A stretch of DNA of 64,000 bases from an uncultured Clostridia bacterium (GTDB lineage: Bacteria > Cyanobacteriota > Vampirovibrionia > Gastranaerophilales > Gastranaerophilaceae): NCBI GenBank assembly GCA_945946765.1, contig CAMEWS010000002.1, positions 1 to 64,000 of the forward strand, given 5' to 3'. Position 1 is the first letter of the stretch. Each line of letters begins with the position of its first letter. Below are positions 10,691-20,055 of the stretch, in pieces. The translations under genes were made by a program, and so were the position numbers. The notes under the pieces were generated by a model that saw nothing but the letters and a program-made list of their open reading frames with translations, was not told the DNA's origin and searched no databases.

Positions 10691-11964
10691 ATATAAATAA
10701 AACCGTAATTTTAGAATATGTTCGTACAGTTGTAATATCCTTGTTTGTTGCCTTAGTGTTAGCAGGGATTGCTACTGCGTGTTCAAAAGTTATTGCGGAA
10801 CATCACGCAAGAATGCTTGCTAAAATTTCAAATACTGCAAAAGACAATGAAATTATTTTGTATTTAATTGATAAATATACTGAAATGGCAAACAAAAACC
10901 CGGGAAATTATTCATATAATGTAAAATTGGGTAATTTATATGAACTAATGTTTAATTATCAGGAAGCTGAGGAACAATATAAAAAAGCTATTAATAAGTC
11001 ACCGTATGGTGTTTATAGTTCTTATTTAGGGCTTGCTAATTTATATATAAAACAAGGAAAGTACAAAGATGCATTAAATATTGTTAAAAAACTTAAAAAC
11101 ACCGACCACAAACCGCTTTTGCTTGCAAAAGGTGATTTTTATATGAACCTTGGTGATGTTCTGTGGCAAAAACAAGATTATGACGATGCGGTAACACAAT
11201 ATAAAATAGCGTTCTTTTACTATAAAAAAGTAGATTCTAAGAAAAAAGCCATAGCAATTACGAGTATTTTAGATTCTTACAACAAAATAGCTGATAGATA
11301 TTACGAACAAAACAAAGTTGATAAAGCGGTACAAAGTCTTGAAACAGCACTTTTATACAAAGAAACACCAATTTTATTATACAAGCTTGCATTGTTATAC
11401 AAAGATTTTGATCCGCTTGCTGCCAATAAATATATGGAAAAGACATACAAACTTGACCCGGGTTTGATTAATTTCGATATTTATGAAGAAATTCTTTTTA
11501 ATCTTGTAAAAATGTACTACGTAAACGGTAAAGATTTAGAAGCAGACTTATACAAACACAAACTTAAAGCAATAAAAGATTTTCAAAAAAGATATGTTAT
11601 TACTGAAAAAGATGTAACTGTTGATATAATCAAATACGGTTTAAAAAAGAATTTGTTCAAAACAAAAAATAATGCATATGTAAAATTTAAAATTGATAAC
11701 ACCTCAAAATATGATTTTAACAAATTGTATTTAATAGTTAAATTAAGACATGACAACGGCTCTAAAACAGTTTTTGAAAAAAAATTATTCTCTAAAAAGA
11801 ACCCGTTAAAATCACGCACAGCCTCTGATACATACAAAATAGAATACCGATTTACAGATAAAGACGAAATATTTTTATCAAAAGAGTTGTATTTTGATTT
11901 TTATGCAGGGAAAAAGGAAAATATGAGAAAAATACCTGTGTATTCTTTAAAAATTAAAAATTAA
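10687..11964 (+). CDS. TPR-repeat protein with N-terminal transmembrane segment
   Basis: N-terminal hydrophobic helix followed by repeated tetratricopeptide pattern; overlaps mgtC-like gene stop. Confidence 0.75.
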   Translation: MNINKTVILEYVRTVVISLFVALVLAGIATACSKVIAEHHARMLAKISNTAKDNEIILYLIDKYTEMANKNPGNYSYNVKLGNLYELMFNYQEAEEQYKKAINKSPYGVYSSYLGLANLYIKQGKYKDALNIVKKLKNTDHKPLLLAKGDFYMNLGDVLWQKQDYDDAVTQYKIAFFYYKKVDSKKKAIAITSILDSYNKIADRYYEQNKVDKAVQSLETALLYKETPILLYKLALLYKDFDPLAANKYMEKTYKLDPGLINFDIYEEILFNLVKMYYVNGKDLEADLYKHKLKAIKDFQKRYVITEKDVTVDIIKYGLKKNLFKTKNNAYVKFKIDNTSKYDFNKLYLIVKLRHDNGSKTVFEKKLFSKKNPLKSRTASDTYKIEYRFTDKDEIFLSKELYFDFYAGKKENMRKIPVYSLKIKN

Positions 11965-12180
11965 AATGTAAATAAATTATTAAAAACCTTCAAAAATTTA
12001 TATTAACAAGGTACAATAATATTGTCTGAGGCGTTTTCGCTTATAATAATCGGAAGTGACCTTATTGGGGTTGTTGCAAGTGCAAATGTTAGTTAGCTAA
12101 TGTTAAACTCGTTGCATATGCTTGTTTAACAATTAATCGGTGTCAGTTTACTATATAAAGAATTAAGGAGTAAATTTATA

Positions 12181-13017
12181 GTGTCCACATCGTTACACAA
12201 AGAGAATCAGGAATTATATTCTAATGTGCCGCCCACAAAGCTGCGCAATAAAAATGAAAAGTTCCGTCCGGCTGCTCCTACTCCGTTTTGGAGATGGGTT
12301 GCTGACAGATTTTTTTATAACATGTTGGAAAATAGGTTTTTCTCTTTAAAAATAAAAAACAAAGAAAATTATGACAAACGTGACCCACAGTTTGCAAGTA
12401 TTCTTTATGCCCCGCACAACAACTGGTGGGATGGGATTGTAGGCTACAATTTGTGCCGAAGAATCTTCAATACCGATATCAGAATGATGATTGAAGAAAT
12501 GAACAGATTCCCTATTTTGGCAAAAGCCGGAGCATTTCCTGTTAACAAAAAATCGGCACAAGCTTCTATGAGAGCTTTACAATATGCGGCAGATGAACTT
12601 TGTGACAACAGTAAATCACTGTGGATTTTCCCTCAAGGTATTATCAGACCACCAATGTATCGCCCGATAGAATTTCAAACAGGCATGGCTTATATTGCAA
12701 AAAATGTTGTTAAAAAAGCCGGCGGTATAAATCTTATTCCTGTTGCAGTAAACTACCCTTTTTTACGTGAAGACAAACCTGAAGTGTTGTGCGAGGTCGG
12801 AGAGCCGGTTGTCTTAACGGATTATAATTTTGACCGAAAAGAGTTTACTCATAATCTCGAAAAGGCTTTTGAGCATTTGTGTGACAAGCAGTTTGAGGAT
12901 ATCAGACACGGCAACATTGACGGATATGAATACTTGTACAAACAAAAACTTAAATGGTATAAAAAACTGGAAAAAAGACTTAAAAAAATAGATATTAAAC
13001 CAAATTCAGGTGTATAA
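12181..13017 (+). CDS. lysophospholipid acyltransferase (PlsC-like)
   Basis: HX4D motif in APHNNWWDGIVG; FPQG motif; GTG start with AAGGAG RBS. Confidence 0.8.
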   Translation: MSTSLHKENQELYSNVPPTKLRNKNEKFRPAAPTPFWRWVADRFFYNMLENRFFSLKIKNKENYDKRDPQFASILYAPHNNWWDGIVGYNLCRRIFNTDIRMMIEEMNRFPILAKAGAFPVNKKSAQASMRALQYAADELCDNSKSLWIFPQGIIRPPMYRPIEFQTGMAYIAKNVVKKAGGINLIPVAVNYPFLREDKPEVLCEVGEPVVLTDYNFDRKEFTHNLEKAFEHLCDKQFEDIRHGNIDGYEYLYKQKLKWYKKLEKRLKKIDIKPNSGV

Positions 13018-14393
13018 TGTTCGATTCTTTATCAGATAAATTACAAGAAATAATCAGAAAAACGTCAGGCACAGACAAACTGACCGAAGATAACATGTCC
13101 GAAGCTTTACGAGAAATCCGCCGTGCTTTATTAGAAGCAGACGTTAACCTTCGTGTTGTAAAAGCGTTTGTTTCTTCAATACGTGAGCGTGCTGAGGGTG
13201 AAAATGTCGTGCAAGGCGTAAATCCTGCACAACAGCTTATAAAAATAGTAAATGATGAATTAGTTAAGCTTTTGGGTTCAAAAAACGAACCGCTCAATCT
13301 TAGCGGACATCCTTCCGTAATAATGATGCTTGGTTTGCAAGGCTCGGGTAAAACAACCTCGAGTGCAAAGCTTGCCTTAAAATTAAAAAAAGACGGCAAG
13401 AACCCCTTGCTTGTTGCGTGTGATGTTTATCGTCCAGCAGCAATTGCACAGCTAAAAACTCTTGGTGAACAAACAAATACTACTGTTTTTTCAATAGACA
13501 ACTGTAATGACGTTCAAAAAATTGCTCAAGATGCAATTCAATATGCAAAAGATAATGGCTTTAACGTTGTAATTCTTGATACGGCAGGTCGTTTGCAAAT
13601 TGATACGCAAATGATGGCAGAGCTATTGATTTTAGACAGGACTGTTCATCCTCAGGAAAAACTGCTGGTTATTGACTCTATGACAGGTCAAGAAGCTGTT
13701 AACGTAGCGGAAAACTTTAACGAACAGCTTGAAATTACAGGTTTGGTTTTAACAAAACTGGATGGTGATTCCAGAGGCGGTGCGGCATTAAGTGTTGTTT
13801 ATTGTACCAACAAGCCCGTAAAATTGACGGGTGTAGGCGAAAAACTTGATGCACTCCAAGATTTTCACCCCGACAGAATGGCAACAAGAATTCTTGGAAT
13901 GGGTGATATTGTTTCTCTTGTTGAAAAAGCTCAAGAAAATTTTGATGCAAAACAAGCAGAAGAACTAGAAAGGAAAATGCGCAAAGCTGAGTTTTCTTTT
14001 AATGATTTTTTGAATATGCAAAAAACCTTGAAAAACTTTGGTTCTATGGACCAATTACTTGGTATGCTTCCAATTCCGGGGTTAAAAAAGGATGACAGAC
14101 AATTGATTGCCAACGAAGGCGAGAAACAGTTGAAAAAAATTGAAGCTTTTATTCAAAGCATGACACCTGAAGAAAGAGATAATCCTGCCATTATCAATTC
14201 AAGTCGCAAAAAACGTATTGCAAAAGGTTGTGGTATGGAACTTTCTCAAATAAATCAGTATATCTCTCAATTTGAACAAATGAGGAAGATGATGCAAGGT
14301 TTTACAAAAATTTCCGATAAAGTTAAATCAGGTAAAATGAAACTGCCCAAATTGCCCAAAGGTTTTGGAAAACACGGTAAGTTACCGTTTTAA
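13017..14393 (+). CDS. ffh: signal recognition particle protein Ffh
   Basis: GLQGSGKTTSSAKLA, DVYRPAAIAQL, DTAGR, LTKLDGDSRGGAALS and Met-rich M domain. Confidence 0.98.
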   Translation: MFDSLSDKLQEIIRKTSGTDKLTEDNMSEALREIRRALLEADVNLRVVKAFVSSIRERAEGENVVQGVNPAQQLIKIVNDELVKLLGSKNEPLNLSGHPSVIMMLGLQGSGKTTSSAKLALKLKKDGKNPLLVACDVYRPAAIAQLKTLGEQTNTTVFSIDNCNDVQKIAQDAIQYAKDNGFNVVILDTAGRLQIDTQMMAELLILDRTVHPQEKLLVIDSMTGQEAVNVAENFNEQLEITGLVLTKLDGDSRGGAALSVVYCTNKPVKLTGVGEKLDALQDFHPDRMATRILGMGDIVSLVEKAQENFDAKQAEELERKMRKAEFSFNDFLNMQKTLKNFGSMDQLLGMLPIPGLKKDDRQLIANEGEKQLKKIEAFIQSMTPEERDNPAIINSSRKKRIAKGCGMELSQINQYISQFEQMRKMMQGFTKISDKVKSGKMKLPKLPKGFGKHGKLPF

Positions 14394-14410
14394 TTGCAGA
14401 ATTAAACAAT

Positions 14411-14467
14411 GCAAGGTTTCCTTGCACGCCGTAGGTGTAATACGGTTTTGTCGTTGTGGTTTTGATT
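14411..14467. repeat. 57-bp dispersed repeat, copy 1
   Basis: See 35775-35831. Confidence 0.85.
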
Positions 14468-14516
14468 AAACACAGCTGCACCAAGGCTTCACTTCGGCTT
14501 ACGCATGCAAAAAAAA

Positions 14517-14536
14517 GCTCTAATTTTCATTAGAGC
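14517..14536. terminator. intrinsic terminator downstream of ffh
   Basis: GCTCTAAT-TTTC-ATTAGAGC perfect inverted repeat. Confidence 0.75.
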
Positions 14537-14785
14537 AATACTTTTAATAGGAAGGGAAGGTTAGGAAGTTAGGTAGGTAGGTTAGTGTTAAGTGTTTAGT
14601 GTGAAAGTCTCATCTTATTTAAAACTTGTGTTTATTTAATGTTCGATTGAACTTTGTTTATTTGTCTTACATATATATAAAGTATATACAAACTTTAGAA
14701 TTTCACATTTTAGTATATACTGTTACATTTCTTTACAATTAAGTATTTAATACAACTTCAAACTTCGCTTGTGTATAATAATCAT

Positions 14786-15697
14786 ATGAATTTATTAAAG
14801 ACTCTTGATGAACAAAAAATTTTTAAATTGGTTTTAGGGCTTGGAAATCAAGACCTTGAGAATATAGAACACCTTGTGAAAATTTATTGTGAAGCAGGTG
14901 CTGATATGTTTGATATAAACCCTTCAAAAGAAGCTGTTGAAACTGTTTTTAATACAATTGAAAAGTCGGGTAAAAATATCAAGAATTTTTATTATTCCAT
15001 TAGTACAGGGCTTACGGGTGATGTTCATACACAAAAATGTTCTATAAACACTGATAAATGCAAGCGTTGTGGTAAATGTGTTAAAAAATGCCCACAAAAT
15101 GCAATTGTTTTTGAAGATAAATATCCCAAAGTTGTTACTACAAAATGCATTGGCTGTCGCAGATGTGACAATTGCAAGGCTATAAGCTTTAATGATACAA
15201 AAATCGAAATTGAAAATATTGTAAAAATTGCCACAGATTACAAGCTTGATTGTATAGAACTTCACCTCTCTGCAAAAAAAATTCCCGATGATGAAATAAA
15301 ATATATAATTAAAAATTTTGACGGAGTTTTAAGTCTTTGTTTGGATAGAAAGCATTATTCCAACGAGAGAATAAAAAAGCTTGTTAATAAAGTAATTAAA
15401 TGGAACGGTTCGGCAAAATTTATTATTCAAGCTGACGGTGTGCCGATGTCAGGTGGGGATAATTCTTTTGAATCTACTTTACAGGCTGTTGCTATGGCAC
15501 ATCTTGTGCAGTCGTATGGAACATATATACTACTGTCGGGCGGTACAAACGAAAAAACAGCAGAATTGGCGAAAATGTGTTCACTCGAATATAATGGAAT
15601 TAGTGTTGGTTCTTATGCAAGAAAAATTGTTAAGGATAAAACTAAAGAAGAAGCGATAATTGAAGCTAAAAAACTGATAGAAGCTTGTAAAAAATGA
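14786..15697 (+). CDS. LdpA-like iron-sulfur protein (2x4Fe-4S cysteine motifs plus DUF561/LdpA C-terminal-like domain)
   Basis: Cysteine motifs CKRCGKCVKKCP and CIGCRRCDNC; LdpA-like features FKLVLGLGNQDL, IIQADGVPMSG, LSGGTNEKTAEL, GISVGSYARKIV. ATG at 14786 preferred to GTG 14771. Confidence 0.75.
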   Translation: MNLLKTLDEQKIFKLVLGLGNQDLENIEHLVKIYCEAGADMFDINPSKEAVETVFNTIEKSGKNIKNFYYSISTGLTGDVHTQKCSINTDKCKRCGKCVKKCPQNAIVFEDKYPKVVTTKCIGCRRCDNCKAISFNDTKIEIENIVKIATDYKLDCIELHLSAKKIPDDEIKYIIKNFDGVLSLCLDRKHYSNERIKKLVNKVIKWNGSAKFIIQADGVPMSGGDNSFESTLQAVAMAHLVQSYGTYILLSGGTNEKTAELAKMCSLEYNGISVGSYARKIVKDKTKEEAIIEAKKLIEACKK

Positions 15698-17052
15698 TTA
15701 ATGAAGTAAAAAATTTTTTAAAAAAATATAACCTTCTTGCCGAACAAAAAACCTTTGTGGTAGGTTTTTCGGGCGGATATGATTCCATGTGTATGTTGGA
15801 TGTTTTGCACAGGATTTCACAAAAAACTTCGTTTAGACTTATTGCTTTACACATAAATCACAATTGGCGTCCGAAAGAAGCAGAAGTTGAGCAAGAAAAT
15901 TGTGAAAATTATTGTAGGTCAAAAAATATAGAATTGATTGTGGAGAAACTTGATGATTCTGTTGCAAAAACAGAAACAGCCGCACGTGACAAAAGACGAG
16001 AGCTGTTTAAAAAATATTATAAAAAATACAATGCGGATGGACTGTTTCTTGCTCATACAAAATCAGACAATACGGAAACGGTTTTGTATCGCCTTTCGAA
16101 AGGTACAGGCGTAAAAGGTCTTTCCGGTATTTTAGAAAACTCTGAGTTTGATAACGTTCAAATTTTTCGCCCGTTAATGTGCTTTTCAAGAAAAGACATT
16201 ATGCGTTATTGTCATATAAACAAGCTTGTGCCAAATAACGATTCCAGTAATTTTGATACAAAATATGCACGTAATTTTTTGCGTCATCAAATTATATCGG
16301 AACTAAAAAATATAAATCCCAATATTGATGATGTAATTTTGAACTTGTCTAAAATTGCACAATCAGAACAAAATATTATCAAAGAATATTTAAATCAGAT
16401 AAAAAAAGATATAAAAAAAGATGATTATGTTTTAACTCAAAAGTTTATAGCTTTGTCTAAAGACGTTCAAAACAAGTATATTTTAGACTTTTTGGTAGAA
16501 AACAATTTGGATTATGACTCAAAAAAAGTTGAAGAAATTTTTGAATTTGTAAATAAAAATGCTCATTCAAAGGCCGGTAAAACCTTATCGTTAACAAAAA
16601 ACTTGTGGTTGTTTGTTTCAAAGGAAAAAATTTGTAAATTAAAACTAAATAAAGCAAAACAAAAAATAAAAAAAATAAAAATAAATAAATGCGGAGTTTT
16701 TGAAGCAAACGGCAAAATTTTTAGTATAGAAAAATACAACAAAAAAGAAGTCCCTAAATTCCCTAAAGAAAATGAATTAAAAGCTTATGTTTCATTGCCT
16801 GACTCATTTACGTTAGAACTCCGTACACGCAATGAAGGGGACGTTATTCAACCTTTTGGTATGCAAGGTTCAATGAAATTAAAAAAACTTTTCATCAATA
16901 AAGGGGTAGAAAAATTTAAAAGAGATGATATTATTCTTTTATGTGAAGACAATGAGGTGTTATGGGCGGCAGGTGTCTGTCTTAATGAAAAATTAAGAGC
17001 AAAAACACTTCCTACTCATGTGCTTAAAATAGAGGAAAAAAATTATGCCTGA
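15694..17052 (+). CDS. tilS: tRNA(Ile)-lysidine synthetase
   Basis: SGGYDSMCMLDVL PP-loop, LIALHINHNWR, LAHTKSDNTETVLYRL motifs. Confidence 0.93.
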   Translation: MINEVKNFLKKYNLLAEQKTFVVGFSGGYDSMCMLDVLHRISQKTSFRLIALHINHNWRPKEAEVEQENCENYCRSKNIELIVEKLDDSVAKTETAARDKRRELFKKYYKKYNADGLFLAHTKSDNTETVLYRLSKGTGVKGLSGILENSEFDNVQIFRPLMCFSRKDIMRYCHINKLVPNNDSSNFDTKYARNFLRHQIISELKNINPNIDDVILNLSKIAQSEQNIIKEYLNQIKKDIKKDDYVLTQKFIALSKDVQNKYILDFLVENNLDYDSKKVEEIFEFVNKNAHSKAGKTLSLTKNLWLFVSKEKICKLKLNKAKQKIKKIKINKCGVFEANGKIFSIEKYNKKEVPKFPKENELKAYVSLPDSFTLELRTRNEGDVIQPFGMQGSMKLKKLFINKGVEKFKRDDIILLCEDNEVLWAAGVCLNEKLRAKTLPTHVLKIEEKNYA

Positions 17053-17581
17053 TAAAAGAGTTGAAGATTTAAAAGTTTTATTTTCTAAAGAAGATATTGA
17101 AAAAAGAATCGAACAACTTGCGCATCAAATTAACAAGGATTTTGGTACAAAAGACGATTTAACTTTGATATGTGTGTTAAAAGGTTCAAGTATTTTTTGT
17201 TGTGATTTGTCAAAACACCTTAAAATGCCTGTACAAATGGAGTTTATACGTGTTTCAAGCTACGGCAACGCTCAAGTATCATCAGGACATGTTCAGGCAT
17301 TGGACTTAACATTGCCCAATTTAGAAAACAAAAACGCTCTTATTGTTGAAGATATTATTGATACAGGCTGTACATTGAAATTTTTAACCGATATTTTGTG
17401 CCGAACTCATGGACCCAAAAATTTGAAAGTTGTTACACTTTTAAATAAAAAAATAGCACGCAAAACGGACATTGAGCCTGATTACTACTGTTTTGAAGTT
17501 GATGACAAATTTGTTGTCGGTTATGGTTTGGATTATGAAGGATATTTCCGCAATCTTCCGTATGTCGGATATTTTGAGTAG
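17045..17581 (+). CDS. hpt: hypoxanthine phosphoribosyltransferase
   Basis: VLKGSSIFCCDL, VEDIIDTGCTL PRPP-binding motif, FVVGYGLDYEGYFRNLPYVG. Confidence 0.95.
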   Translation: MPDKRVEDLKVLFSKEDIEKRIEQLAHQINKDFGTKDDLTLICVLKGSSIFCCDLSKHLKMPVQMEFIRVSSYGNAQVSSGHVQALDLTLPNLENKNALIVEDIIDTGCTLKFLTDILCRTHGPKNLKVVTLLNKKIARKTDIEPDYYCFEVDDKFVVGYGLDYEGYFRNLPYVGYFE

Positions 17582-17636
17582 GCTTTAAGTATGTTATTGC
17601 GAAAGTTATAAATTGGGATTTTATTCCAACATAATA

Positions 17637-17886
17637 AATTGATCGTTGGGGTGGAGAATTTCTGAGGCGGCTTCGCTTTTAGAAGTGTAACGGAGTGCGA
17701 ATGACGCAAAGTCTAGCATTTTGCACTCTGCCGAAAAAATGATTAAGTATCATTTTTGAGAGGGGTGACCCCATGCACTTGTTGCCTGTGCCGAACTTGT
17801 TAATAAGAATGAACTTGTTTTTTGCACAGGTTCAACAAGTAGTAGGAGTCAGTTGACAATATGAAATTGATCGTTGGGGTGGAGAA
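17637..17886. repeat. 22-bp direct repeats (AATTGATCGTTGGGGTGGAGAA) flanking a structured dispersed-repeat copy
   Basis: Exact match of 17637-17658 and 17865-17886. Confidence 0.85.
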
Positions 17887-18002
17887 ACTTCAATTTATGA
17901 GATTACTTTATTATCAATCTTTATCAATGTTACATCATGTTAAAACCCTTTAAAAAACCATGGTTGGCAGTTTTCATGTTTGATATATAATTATTTTGTA
18001 GT

Positions 18003-18115
18003 AGTAAGAGGAATCCGTACGGAACACGCAAACGACAGCCGAAACAAGCAAAACTCGTTTGCCCAGTAGGTCGGAATCCCTGCAGCAATCAGGTAGACTG
18101 TTGCAGAAGAAAGAA
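18003..18115 (+). promoter_or_regulatory. candidate structured leader of rpsB
   Basis: CAAACGA ... TCGTTTG pairing and CTGCAGCA-N11-TGTTGCAG hairpin immediately 5' of rpsB RBS. Confidence 0.4.
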
Positions 18116-18126
18116 AGGATAAACAG

Positions 18127-18894
18127 ATGCCGGTAGCATCAATGATTGATTTACTTGAAGCAGGTGTACATTTCGGACACCAAACACAAAGATGGAACCC
18201 CAAAATGAAACCGTATATTTACGGTGCAAGAAACGGAATCTACGTTATCGATTTAAGAAAAACTTCCGATAAATTAGATGAAGCTTACAACATTGTAAAA
18301 GAATTTGCCGCAAGAGGAAAAAATGTTCTTTTTGTAGGTACAAAAAAACAAGCTACAGAAGTTGTTGCTGAAGAAGCAACAAGATGTGGTATGTACTACA
18401 TCAACAGAAGATGGCTTGGCGGTTTGTTAACAAACTTTGAAACTATCAGAGGCAGAGTTAACAAATTAAGAGAATTGGAAGAATTTGTAAATTCAGGTCA
18501 CATTGACAAACTCCCTAAAAAAGAAGTTGTTCAAATGACTAAAAAACTCGAAAAATTATCAAAAACTTTGGGCGGTATCAAAGAAATGCGCGGTATGCCC
18601 GATTTAATTTTCGTAGTTGACCAGAAAAAAGAAGATATTGCTATTGCAGAAGCTAACAAATTGCATATTCCTGTAATTTGTCTTGCTGATACAAACGCAA
18701 ATCCTGACGGAATTGATTACATCATCCCCGGTAACGATGATGCTATTCGTTCTATCAAATTGATTGCAGCAAAACTTGCAGATGCAGTTCTTGAAGGCAA
18801 ACAATTAAGAGAAAACAAAGCCGTTGGCGCTAAAGCTGAAGCTATTAAAGCAGAAGATGCAGGCGTAACGGAAGAAGTTACAACAGAAGCTTAG
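18127..18894 (+). CDS. rpsB: 30S ribosomal protein S2
   Basis: [38 protein letters not shown]. Confidence 0.98.
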   Translation: MPVASMIDLLEAGVHFGHQTQRWNPKMKPYIYGARNGIYVIDLRKTSDKLDEAYNIVKEFAARGKNVLFVGTKKQATEVVAEEATRCGMYYINRRWLGGLLTNFETIRGRVNKLRELEEFVNSGHIDKLPKKEVVQMTKKLEKLSKTLGGIKEMRGMPDLIFVVDQKKEDIAIAEANKLHIPVICLADTNANPDGIDYIIPGNDDAIRSIKLIAAKLADAVLEGKQLRENKAVGAKAEAIKAEDAGVTEEVTTEA

Positions 18895-18905
18895 TCAATA
18901 TTTTT

Positions 18906-18935
18906 AAAGTCGGCGAGCAACTGCCTGCCGACTTT
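18906..18935. terminator. intrinsic terminator downstream of rpsB
   Basis: AAAGTCGGC ... GCCGACTTT followed by TTT. Confidence 0.75.
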
Positions 18936-19067
18936 TTTAAAAATAAATTAATCGTCATCTTGAACTTATTTTAAAGGCTGTATAGTTTACGGATGCTGAA
19001 TTGAGTTTTGCATGACGTCAGATTTTAAAGTAACACTTACAAAAATCAAACAGAGAGGATAAAAATT

Positions 19068-19931
19068 ATGACAGTAACTGCTGCTATGGTAAAAGAGCTT
19101 AGAGAAAAAACCGGTGCAGGTATTCTCGATGCTAAAAAAGCATTAACTGAAAACAATGGCGATATGGAAAAAGCGATGGAATTCCTTCGTCAAAAAGGTA
19201 TTGCATCTGCTGAAAAGAAAATGGGCAGAATTGCTGCAGAAGGTTTAGTAGGTTCTTACGTAGAAGGTAATGTTGGTGCTATTATCGAAGTTAACTGTGA
19301 AACAGACTTCGTTGCTAAAAACGATGAGTTTAAAGAACTAGTTGCAAACTTAGCAAAACAAGTTGTTGCAACAAAACCTGCTGATGTAGATACTTTATTG
19401 GCTTCTACTTGTGCAGCTTGCGGCAAAAAAATCGAAGATCTTATTAAAGAAAAAGTTGCAACTATCGGTGAAAAAATTACCGTTAGAAGATTTGAAATTG
19501 TTGAAGGTAACCCTGCAACGTACATCCACAACGGTAAAATCGGTGTATTGCTTAACACTGACAAAGCTGATGAAACTCTTGAAAAAGATATTTGCTTACA
19601 CATTGCTTCTAATGCTCCAGAATTTGTTTCAAGAGAAGAAATTCCTCAATCAGTAATTGATGAAGAAACAAGAATCGAAATGGGTAAAGAAGATTTGGCT
19701 AAAAAACCTGAAAATATCAGAGCTAAAATCGTGGAAGGCAGAATCAACAAACTTATGGCTTCAAAATGCTTGTTGGAACAACCGTTTGTTAAAAATCCTG
19801 ACCAAACAGTTGCTCAACTTTGCGAAGGCAAATTGGCTGTAAAATCATTCATCCGTTACGTATTGGGTGAAGGTCTTGAAAAAAGACAAGACAATTTTGC
19901 AGAAGAAGTTGCAAGCCAAATGGCAAAATAG
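19068..19931 (+). CDS. tsf: elongation factor Ts
   Basis: VKELREKTGAGILDAKKAL, VEVNCETDFVAKN-like IIEVNCETDFVAKN. Confidence 0.98.
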   Translation: MTVTAAMVKELREKTGAGILDAKKALTENNGDMEKAMEFLRQKGIASAEKKMGRIAAEGLVGSYVEGNVGAIIEVNCETDFVAKNDEFKELVANLAKQVVATKPADVDTLLASTCAACGKKIEDLIKEKVATIGEKITVRRFEIVEGNPATYIHNGKIGVLLNTDKADETLEKDICLHIASNAPEFVSREEIPQSVIDEETRIEMGKEDLAKKPENIRAKIVEGRINKLMASKCLLEQPFVKNPDQTVAQLCEGKLAVKSFIRYVLGEGLEKRQDNFAEEVASQMAK

Positions 19932-19989
19932 CATTTGTGTGAAAGCTTTTTGGTTTTGTAAAGCTAACATACTTGTTGAAAGAATAATA

Positions 19990-20017
19990 AAAAGCCCTCA
20001 ATTTCTTGAGGGCTTTT
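19990..20017. terminator. intrinsic terminator downstream of tsf
   Basis: AAAAGCCCTCAA-N4-TTGAGGGCTTTT. Confidence 0.9.
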
Positions 20018-20055
20018 TTATTGGAATAATTTTTAGCGGTAATGATTTGACAAGC

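Noticed and set aside
19256-19603. 115-aa minus-strand ORF
   Set aside because: Antisense to tsf, which is an unambiguous CDS.
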